Source of the DNA: JAMXLO01 sp035511435
GTDB lineage: Bacteria > Pseudomonadota > Alphaproteobacteria > Acetobacterales > Acetobacteraceae
DNA: 5,699 nt
Assembly: GCA_035511435.1 (NCBI GenBank)
Contig: DATKFJ010000315.1
Span: 1 to 5,699 of the forward strand
Direction: 5' to 3'
Shown here: one piece after another, positions 1 to 5,699 of the stretch
Numbering within the stretch: position 1 is the stretch's first letter
Layout: each line of letters starts with the position of its first letter
Translations under genes and position numbers: made by a program
The notes under the pieces: generated by a model
What the model was told of the DNA's origin: nothing
What the model saw: the letters and a program-made list of their open reading frames with translations, nothing else
The model's database searches: none

Positions 1-3000
1 CTTCCTGGCGCATAACGGCGAGATCAATACGGTCCGCGGCAACGTCAACTGGATGTACGCGCGGCGACGGTCGATGGCGTCCGAGCTGATCGGGCCCGAT
101 CTGGACAAGATGTGGCCGCTGATCCCGCACGGCCAGTCGGATACGGCGTGCATCGACAACGCGCTGGAGATCCTGGTTGCCGGCGGTTATTCGCTGGCGC
201 ATGCGATGATGATGCTGATTCCGGAGGCGTGGTCGGAAAACCACCTGATGGATCCGGCGCGCCGCGCTTTCTATGAATACTATGCCGCGTTGATGGAGCC
301 GTGGGACGGGCCGGCGGCGATCGCCTTCACCGATGGACGGCAGATCGGCGCGACGCTGGATCGCAACGGGTTGCGGCCGGCGCGCTACATCATCACTGAC
401 GATGACCATGTGATCATGGCGTCCGAGTCCGGCGTGCTGCCGGTGCCGGAAGAACGCATAGTGCGCAAGTGGCGGTTGCAGCCTGGCAAGATGCTGCTGA
501 TCGATATGGAAGAAGGCCGCATCATCGACGATGCGGAGATCAAGCAGAAACTGGCGGGTGAACATCCGTACGCGGAGTGGCTGAAGGCGACCCAGGTGCA
601 GCTTGAGGAATTGCCGGAGCCATCCGACACACCCGCGCCGCTGCCTGAAATGCCGCCGCCTCGGCCGAACGATGCAACCGCGCTGCTGCAGCAGCAGCAG
701 GCGTTCGGTTACACGCAGGAGGATATCCAGTTCTTCCTGGAGCCGATGGCGCAGGAAGGCGACGATCCGGTCGGATCGATGGGCACCGATACGCCGATCG
801 CGGTGCTGTCGAGCAAGCCGAAGTTGCTGTACAATTACTTCAAGCAGAACTTCGCACAGGTCACCAATCCGCCGATCGATTCGATCCGCGAAGCACTGGT
901 GATGTCGCTGGTTTCGATGATCGGGCCGCGGCCTAATTTGTTGGGCCACCATGCCGGTTCGCATTACCGGCTGGAGGTGGCGCAGCCGATCCTGACGAAT
1001 CCCGATCTGGAGAAGGTGCGGGCGATTTCGTCGCTGGTGGGCGATGCGTTCCGCACGCGCACGATCGATGTGACGTGGCCGGCGAACGAAGGTGCGGCCG
1101 GCATGGCGCTGGCGGTGGATCGTATCTGCCGCGAGGCGACCGATGCGGTGCTGGATGGATTCAACATTCTGATCCTGTCGGATCGCGCGGTGTCGGCGAC
1201 GCGGATTCCGATGCCGGCTTTGCTGGCGACCGCCGCCGTGCACCACCATCTGATCCGGCGCGGTCTGCGCACCAGCACCGGGCTGGTGGTGGAGACCGGC
1301 GAGGCGCGCGAGGTACACCATTTCTGCGTGCTGGCGGGATATGGCGCGGAGGCGATCAACCCGTATCTGGCGTTCGAGGTGCTGGAGCAGATCAGGGTAC
1401 AGGATGAGCTGAAGCTGAAGCCGTACGAGGTGCAGAAGAATTATCTGAAGGCGATCGGCAAGGGGATTTTGAAGGTGATGTCGAAGATGGGCATCTCCAC
1501 CTATCAGTCCTATTGCGGCGCACAGATCTTCGACGCGGTTGGGCTGTCCAGCGACTTCGTGGAGAAGTGCTTCACCGGTACTGCCAGCACGATCGAAGGC
1601 GCAGGGTTTGCGGAGATCGCGCGCGAGGCGGTGCAGCGGCATGGCAACGCGTACGGCGAGAACCCGCTGTACGACGGGATGCTGGACGCAGGCGGGGATT
1701 ACGCATTCCGGCTGCGCGGTGAGGATCATGCCTGGACGCCGGACTCGGTGGCCAAATTGCAGCATGCGGCACGCGGCAATTCGCTGGAGGATTTTCGCGC
1801 CTTCACGCGGATGATCAACGATCAGAGCACACGGTACTTGACCCTGCGCGGGCTGATGGAAATGAAATTTGCCGACAAGCCGGTGCCGCTGGAGGAGGTG
1901 GAGCCGGCGGCTTCCATCGTGCGGCGGTTCGCGACGGGGGCGATGAGTTTCGGGTCGATCTCGCGTGAGGCGCATACCACGCTGGCGATCGCGATGAACC
2001 GCATCGGCGGCAAGTCGAACACCGGTGAAGGCGGCGAGGAGTCGGATCGCTACAAGCGGCTGCCGAACGGCGATTCGATGCGGTCTGCGATCAAGCAGGT
2101 GGCGTCGGGACGGTTCGGCGTCACCATCGAATATCTGGTGAACGCCGATGATCTGCAGATCAAGATGGCGCAGGGCGCGAAGCCTGGAGAGGGCGGGCAG
2201 TTGCCCGGCCGGAAGGTGGACAAGAATATCGCGCGCGTGCGGTACTCGACGCCGGGCGTCGGGCTGATCTCGCCGCCACCGCATCACGATATCTATTCGA
2301 TCGAGGACCTGGCTCAGCTTATTGCCGATCTGAAGAATGCCAATCCGGCTGCGCGGATTTCGGTGAAGCTGGTATCGGAGGTGGGCGTTGGCACGGTGGC
2401 GGCCGGCGTTGCCAAGGCGCGGTCCGATCATGTGACGATCGCGGGGTTTGAAGGCGGCACTGGCGCATCGCCGCTGACGTCGCTGACGCATGCCGGTTCG
2501 CCGTGGGAGATCGGTCTGGCCGAGACGCAGCAGACCCTGGTGCTGAACGGGTTGCGCGGGCGCATTGCGGTGCAGGTGGACGGCGGGCTGCGTACCGGGC
2601 GCGACGTGGTGATCGGTGCGCTGCTGGGGGCCGACGAGTTTGGTTTCTCCACCGCGCCGCTGATCGCCGCGGGCTGCATCATGATGCGCAAGTGCCATCT
2701 GAATACCTGTCCCGTGGGCATAGCCACGCAGGACCCGGTGCTGCGCAAGCGGTTCACCGGCCAGCCGGAGCACGTCATCAACTTCTTCTTCTTCATCGCC
2801 GAGGAAGTGCGGGAACTGATGGCGAAGCTGGGCTTTCGTACGTTCAATGAGATGGTCGGGCAGGTCGAGAAGCTGGATATGCGCCGCGCGATCAATCACT
2901 GGAAGGCGAAGGGCGTCGATCTCAGCCGCATCCTGTATCACGCACCGTCGCGGCCAGGCGTGGCGATCTACAATTGCGAAAAGCAGGACCATCACCTCGA

Positions 3001-3907
3001 TCGCGCGATGGACAACGAGCTGATCGAATTGTCGCAGCCGGCGATCCTGCGTGGCGAGCCGGTGCGGATTTCTCGCGACATTCGCAACGTGCACCGCACC
3101 GTGGGCGCGATGCTGTCGGGCGAGGTGGCGAAGAAATACGGCCATACCGGGCTGGCCGATGACACCATCTGGATCACGCTGCGCGGCACGGCCGGCGGCA
3201 GTTTCGGCGCGTTTCTTGCCCGCGGCGTCACGCTGGAACTGACCGGCGATGCGAACGACTATGTCGGCAAGGGGTTGTCCGGCGGGCGTGTGATCGTGCG
3301 GCATCCCGCGGTGGATCGCGAGCCGACAGAGAACATCATCGTCGGCAACACCGTGCTGTACGGTGCGATCGCCGGCGAGGCCTATTTTCAGGGCGTTGCG
3401 GGCGAACGCTTCGCGGTGCGCAATTCCGGTGCGCTCGCGGTGGTGGAAGGCTGCGGCGATCATGGCTGCGAATACATGACCGGTGGCGTGGTGGTTGTGC
3501 TGGGCGACACCGGGCGCAACTTTGCCGCGGGCATGTCCGGCGGTGTCGCGTATGTCTACGATCCGATGCGCCGGTTCGAGAGTCTGTGCAACGTCGCCGG
3601 TGTGGAGCTGGAACCGATCGCGCCGGCCGATCCGGACGCGGCGGATGACCCGGAGCGGCCGCGCCAACGTGCCGTGTCGGTCGAGGATAGCGGCATGGGC
3701 GATCTGCTGCGCTTCGATGCCGAACGGCTGCGCGTACTGGTAGAGAAGCATCTGCTGTTCACCGGCAGTGCGCGTGCGCGCGAGCTGCTGGATGATTGGG
3801 ACAATGCGTTGGCGAACTTCGTGAAGGTGATGCCGATGGATTACCGGCGCGCCTTGATCGATCTGCGCGCCGAACGCCAGGCGGCGGAAGCCGCTGCCGC
3901 GGACTGA
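1..3907 (+). CDS. gltB: Glutamate synthase (NADPH) large subunit, 5'-truncated by window edge
   Basis: This is the large (alpha) subunit of cytoplasmic NADPH-dependent glutamate synthase, which makes glutamate from glutamine and 2-oxoglutarate. The frame is open from base 2 to the TGA at 3905-3907, giving 1301 visible residues (numbered from base 2). The ATG at 53 is internal, because the conserved motif LAHNGEIN lies upstream of it. N5 and G6 of that motif match the oxyanion-hole residues of class II amidotransferases. The catalytic Cys1 and about 210-230 residues are outside the window. Domains in order: the rest of the glutaminase domain to about 190 (DRNGLRP at 120-126); a Pro/Gln-rich linker at about 200-233; a central domain from about 234 (GSMGTDTP at 258-265, GYGAEAINPY from 446); an FMN-binding synthase domain at about 628-960 (MSFGSIS from 648, GGKSNTGEGGE at 669-679, PGEGGQLPG at 728-736, SPPPHHD at 757-763); and a Gly-rich C-terminal beta-helix at about 1000-1190. 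C892, C898 and C903 have exactly the C-x5-C-x4-C spacing of the family's 3Fe-4S ligands. No frameshift or missing visible motif was seen. It probably forms an operon with gltD. Confidence 0.97.
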   Translation, partial: FLAHNGEINTVRGNVNWMYARRRSMASELIGPDLDKMWPLIPHGQSDTACIDNALEILVAGGYSLAHAMMMLIPEAWSENHLMDPARRAFYEYYAALMEPWDGPAAIAFTDGRQIGATLDRNGLRPARYIITDDDHVIMASESGVLPVPEERIVRKWRLQPGKMLLIDMEEGRIIDDAEIKQKLAGEHPYAEWLKATQVQLEELPEPSDTPAPLPEMPPPRPNDATALLQQQQAFGYTQEDIQFFLEPMAQEGDDPVGSMGTDTPIAVLSSKPKLLYNYFKQNFAQVTNPPIDSIREALVMSLVSMIGPRPNLLGHHAGSHYRLEVAQPILTNPDLEKVRAISSLVGDAFRTRTIDVTWPANEGAAGMALAVDRICREATDAVLDGFNILILSDRAVSATRIPMPALLATAAVHHHLIRRGLRTSTGLVVETGEAREVHHFCVLAGYGAEAINPYLAFEVLEQIRVQDELKLKPYEVQKNYLKAIGKGILKVMSKMGISTYQSYCGAQIFDAVGLSSDFVEKCFTGTASTIEGAGFAEIAREAVQRHGNAYGENPLYDGMLDAGGDYAFRLRGEDHAWTPDSVAKLQHAARGNSLEDFRAFTRMINDQSTRYLTLRGLMEMKFADKPVPLEEVEPAASIVRRFATGAMSFGSISREAHTTLAIAMNRIGGKSNTGEGGEESDRYKRLPNGDSMRSAIKQVASGRFGVTIEYLVNADDLQIKMAQGAKPGEGGQLPGRKVDKNIARVRYSTPGVGLISPPPHHDIYSIEDLAQLIADLKNANPAARISVKLVSEVGVGTVAAGVAKARSDHVTIAGFEGGTGASPLTSLTHAGSPWEIGLAETQQTLVLNGLRGRIAVQVDGGLRTGRDVVIGALLGADEFGFSTAPLIAAGCIMMRKCHLNTCPVGIATQDPVLRKRFTGQPEHVINFFFFIAEEVRELMAKLGFRTFNEMVGQVEKLDMRRAINHWKAKGVDLSRILYHAPSRPGVAIYNCEKQDHHLDRAMDNELIELSQPAILRGEPVRISRDIRNVHRTVGAMLSGEVAKKYGHTGLADDTIWITLRGTAGGSFGAFLARGVTLELTGDANDYVGKGLSGGRVIVRHPAVDREPTENIIVGNTVLYGAIAGEAYFQGVAGERFAVRNSGALAVVEGCGDHGCEYMTGGVVVVLGDTGRNFAAGMSGGVAYVYDPMRRFESLCNVAGVELEPIAPADPDAADDPERPRQRAVSVEDSGMGDLLRFDAERLRVLVEKHLLFTGSARARELLDDWDNALANFVKVMPMDYRRALIDLRAERQAAEAAAAD
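689..700 (+). repeat. Short in-frame CAG run inside gltB (four Gln codons)
   Basis: Four consecutive CAG codons encode QQQQ just before the conserved AFGYTQED motif that opens the GltB central domain. They are preceded by a Pro-rich stretch (about 587-670) rich in P, E and S/T/D. Related GltB proteins usually carry a short linker ending in something like DRQQAFGYT, so two of the four glutamines are ordinary and the rest is a mild local expansion. The run is too short to be called a functional microsatellite. Confidence 0.5.
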
Positions 3908-3918
3908 GCTTTTCCATG
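3901..3918 (+). promoter_or_regulatory. gltB-gltD junction and gltD translation start (weak ribosome site)
   Basis: The gltB stop codon (3905-3907) and the gltD ATG (3916-3918) are separated by 8 bases, which leaves no room for a promoter-terminator pair and indicates one transcript. Upstream of the ATG there is no clear Shine-Dalgarno sequence; the best candidate is GGA at 3901-3903, too far from the ATG to be ideal. Translational coupling to gltB is the likely way gltD is started, which would help keep the two subunits in balance. That coupling is inferred from spacing only. Confidence 0.4.
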
Positions 3919-5370
3919 GGCAGGCCAACCGGATTTCTCGAGATCGAACGGCATGATCGCGGCTATGAAAAGCCCGACGTGCGACGCAGGTCGTGGAAGG
4001 AGTTCCTGAAACCGCTGCCGGAACCGGAACTGGCCGAGCAGGCGGCACGCTGCATGGATTGCGGCATTCCGTTCTGTCACAACGGCTGTCCGGTCAACAA
4101 TCTGATCCCGGACTGGAACAACCTGGTCTATCGTCACCAGTGGCAGGCGGCGCTGCGTGCGCTGCATTCCACCAACAATTTCCCGGAGTTCACCGGCCGC
4201 ATCTGTCCCGCACCGTGCGAAGCCGCATGCACGCTGAACATCGACGATAACCCGGTGACGATCAAGACGATCGAGTGCGCCATCGTCGATCGCGGGTGGG
4301 CTGAAGGCTGGATCACGCCGCACCTGCCGTCGCATCGCACAGGGAAGCGCGTTGCTGTCGTAGGTTCCGGGCCGGCGGGCATGGCGTGTGCGCAGCAGCT
4401 TGCGCGCGCCGGGCATAACGTCACGCTGTTCGAAAAGCAGGATCGCATCGGTGGGCTGCTGCGCTACGGCATTCCAGACTTCAAGATGGAGAAGCACCTG
4501 GTCGATCGTCGCATCGAGCAGATGACGGCCGAAGGAGTGGGATTTCGCACCGGGATCGAGATCGGCGTAACGCTGCCGATGGATGCACTGCTGCGCGACT
4601 TCAATGCGGTGGTGCTGTCGGGTGGCGCCGAATGGCCGCGTGATCTGGAAGTACCGGGGCGCGGGCTGGACGGCATCCATTATGCGATGGATTTCCTGAC
4701 GCAGCAGAACAAGCGCCTTGCCGGCGATGACGAAGCACGCGCGACGGTGGGACGTGGCACGATCACTGCGAAAGGCAAGCACGTCGTGGTGATCGGCGGC
4801 GGCGATACCGGTTCCGATTGCATCGGCACATCGGCGCGGCAGGGTGCTGCTTCCATCATCCAACTGGAGATTCTGTCGAAACCGCCAGAGCGCGAGAACA
4901 AGGCTCTGGTGTGGCCGGATTGGCCGTTGAAACTGCGGTCTTCGCATGCGCACGAGGAAGGCACCGATCGCGACTGGTCTGTGCTGACCAAGCGTGCGAT
5001 CGGTCTTAGCGGGAAGGTCGAGGCGCTGGAATGCGTGCGGGTTGAATTCGCGAAGGACGCGGATGGGCGCATGGCGATGGTCGAAATGCCGGGCAGTCAG
5101 TTTCAGCTAAAGGCGGATCTGGTGCTGCTGGCCATGGGTTTCCTGGGGCCGCGCAAGCCGGGAATGGTGGATCAGGCGCGCGTTGCGTTGGACCCACGCG
5201 GCAATGTGCTGGCGAACACCAACGATTACCGCACATCGGTCGATAAGGTGTTCGCCGCGGGAGATATGCGTCGGGGACAGTCGCTCGTGGTATGGGCGAT
5301 TCGCGAAGGCCGACAGTGCGCGCGCGCGGTTGACGAGTTCCTGATGGGCAGCACGACGCTGCCGCGGTAG
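3916..5370 (+). CDS. gltD: Glutamate synthase (NADPH) small subunit
   Basis: This is the beta subunit of glutamate synthase. It oxidises NADPH at FAD and passes electrons through 4Fe-4S clusters to GltB. The 484 codons match the usual family length (about 470-490). I chose the ATG at 3916 because it gives the typical start MGRPTGFLEIER; the frame is open further upstream (a TTG at 3796), but that would run deep into gltB. The N-terminal ferredoxin-like part has C46-x2-C49-x4-C54-x3-C58 and a second group C97, C101, C105, as in GltD and dihydropyrimidine dehydrogenase. E120 may be the non-Cys ligand by analogy with the Gln ligand of the latter enzyme. The FAD-binding Rossmann motif GSGPAG is at 150-155, with the acidic ribose-binding residue E173 ending the second strand. 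The NADPH-binding motif GGGDTG is at 294-299. The C-terminal FAD motif AAGD is at 447-450, followed by QSLVVWAIREGRQ. All expected elements are intact. It lies 8 bases after gltB. Confidence 0.97.
   Translation: MGRPTGFLEIERHDRGYEKPDVRRRSWKEFLKPLPEPELAEQAARCMDCGIPFCHNGCPVNNLIPDWNNLVYRHQWQAALRALHSTNNFPEFTGRICPAPCEAACTLNIDDNPVTIKTIECAIVDRGWAEGWITPHLPSHRTGKRVAVVGSGPAGMACAQQLARAGHNVTLFEKQDRIGGLLRYGIPDFKMEKHLVDRRIEQMTAEGVGFRTGIEIGVTLPMDALLRDFNAVVLSGGAEWPRDLEVPGRGLDGIHYAMDFLTQQNKRLAGDDEARATVGRGTITAKGKHVVVIGGGDTGSDCIGTSARQGAASIIQLEILSKPPERENKALVWPDWPLKLRSSHAHEEGTDRDWSVLTKRAIGLSGKVEALECVRVEFAKDADGRMAMVEMPGSQFQLKADLVLLAMGFLGPRKPGMVDQARVALDPRGNVLANTNDYRTSVDKVFAAGDMRRGQSLVVWAIREGRQCARAVDEFLMGSTTLPR
5347..5363 (+). 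other. Perfect 6-bp inverted repeat at the 3' end of gltD
   Basis: GGCAGC at 5347-5352 and GCTGCC at 5358-5363 pair perfectly around a 5-base loop (ACGAC), inside the last codons of gltD. An overlapping alternative stem pairs 5357-5362 (CGCTGC) with 5367-5372 (GTAGCG, one G-T wobble) around a CGCG loop that ends beyond the stop codon, so the two folds exclude each other. No T-run follows on either strand, so neither is a standard intrinsic terminator. They may slow polymerase, protect the 3' end, or be chance in GC-rich DNA. Confidence 0.25.
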
Positions 5371-5408
5371 CGCCGCGCATCGCCGGTTTCGCAGCAATGA
5401 CGACGTGA
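5371..5408. other. 38-base gap between convergent genes, no clear terminator
   Basis: This is the only intergenic stretch besides the 8 bases between gltB and gltD. It separates the gltD stop (TAG, 5368-5370) from the stop of the minus-strand gene (TAG on the minus strand, 5409-5411). It has no T-run of four or more in either direction. A weak inverted repeat, CGCAGC (5390-5395) with GCTGCG (5415-5420), spans a 19-base loop and reaches into the minus-strand gene. Termination here may depend on Rho, or transcripts from both sides may overlap. Confidence 0.5.
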
Positions 5409-5699
5409 CTACGCGCTGCGGACGTCGACCAACGTATCATTGAAGCACGCACCTTCCGCCAGATCGGCGCGCATGTCGGCAGACACCAGCGCAGATATCG
5501 TCTGTCCGGTGCGGCTGGTTGAAAGCCACGATCCCTTCTCGCTGGCGACAACGCCTGGCGGCACATCGTCGGTGATATCCAGCGGCAGGATCACCTCGCC
5601 CAGCTCGTTCCACACCCGGATCTCGCCGCCGTGCACAAGCCCGCGCCGCTCAGCGTCACGCGGATTCATCAACAGCCTGGGTGCCTTGCGCGAAGCTGG
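5409..5699 (-). CDS. Molybdopterin-dependent oxidoreductase, C-terminal fragment (continues beyond window)
   Basis: The frame is open from the right edge to the TAG at 5409-5411, giving 96 residues; the start lies outside the window. The fragment reads as the C-terminal molybdopterin-dinucleotide-binding domain of the formate dehydrogenase/nitrate reductase/DMSO reductase superfamily (BisC/FdhA-like). Seen motifs: MNPRDAERRGLVHGGEIRVW (11-30), where a Pro-Asp-Ala-x3-Gly pattern is followed by a small beta-barrel; GEVILPLDITDDVPPGVV (34-51); EKGSW (54-58); and GACFNDTLVDV (83-93), a common ending in these enzymes. The TTG at 5670-5672 and ATG at 5667-5669 are internal codons, since the domain already begins upstream. 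Neither the N-terminal iron-sulfur site nor the metal-binding Cys/Sec/Ser is visible, so substrate and export status are unknown. It could be a formate dehydrogenase, an assimilatory nitrate reductase or an uncharacterised relative. It is convergent with gltD and probably not co-regulated with it. Confidence 0.85.
   Translation of the reverse strand, partial: PASRKAPRLLMNPRDAERRGLVHGGEIRVWNELGEVILPLDITDDVPPGVVASEKGSWLSTSRTGQTISALVSADMRADLAEGACFNDTLVDVRSA

Noticed and set aside
53..55. The ATG at 53 as the start of gltB.
   Set aside because: The same frame is open to the left edge and encodes the conserved LAHNGEIN glutaminase motif, so the gene begins outside the window.
2428..2895. A 155-codon minus-strand frame opposite the FMN and 3Fe-4S region of gltB.
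   Set aside because: It lies wholly within the most conserved part of gltB and has no domain of its own; it is a composition effect.
3796..3915. An upstream start that would extend gltD by 40 residues into gltB.
   Set aside because: The extension has no match to known GltD N-termini, while the ATG at 3916 gives the typical start and family length.
3841..4953. A 370-codon open frame on the minus strand, antisense to the end of gltB and most of gltD.
   Set aside because: It lies opposite well-conserved gltB and gltD coding sequence, and its translation is rich in Arg, Ala and His with no recognisable domain. Long antisense frames are expected in GC-rich genes.
5421..5429. Overlapping palindromes GACGTC and GTCGAC as a possible operator.
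   Set aside because: They lie inside the coding end of the oxidoreductase gene, far from any promoter, and 6-base palindromes are common in GC-rich DNA.
5006..5566. A 186-codon minus-strand open frame across the gltD end and into the oxidoreductase gene.
   Set aside because: It is in a different frame from the recognisable molybdopterin domain and antisense to conserved gltD. Its Pro/Arg/Ala-rich product matches nothing I know.

Overview
The window holds the end of a conserved glutamate synthase operon and, facing it, the tail of a molybdenum enzyme gene. I see no novel system: no mobile element, CRISPR array, RNA gene or cluster of unknown genes. The sequence is GC-rich (roughly 60-65% by eye) and coding almost throughout. 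The long GltB with a separate GltD subunit is the bacterial NADPH-dependent type. The protein sequences look proteobacterial. An alphaproteobacterium is my weak preference, but a beta- or gammaproteobacterium is not excluded.

Layout: (1) positions 1-3907, plus strand, are most of gltB, the large subunit of glutamate synthase. Its start and about 210-230 N-terminal residues, including the catalytic cysteine, lie left of the window. (2) After an 8-base gap, gltD, the small subunit, runs from 3916 to 5370 and is complete. (3) A 38-base gap follows. (4) From 5409 to the right edge, minus strand, is the last 96 codons of a molybdopterin-dependent oxidoreductase whose catalytic body lies beyond the window. 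It is convergent with gltBD.

GltB and GltD form one enzyme. GltD takes electrons from NADPH through FAD and passes them over iron-sulfur clusters to the 3Fe-4S cluster and FMN of GltB. GltB hydrolyses glutamine, channels the ammonia to its FMN site and reduces the 2-iminoglutarate formed from 2-oxoglutarate, giving two glutamates per cycle. With glutamine synthetase this is the GS-GOGAT route of ammonium assimilation. The gltB promoter lies outside the window, so nothing can be said about its regulation. The role of the molybdenum enzyme cannot be fixed from its tail, and a link to nitrogen metabolism would be speculation.
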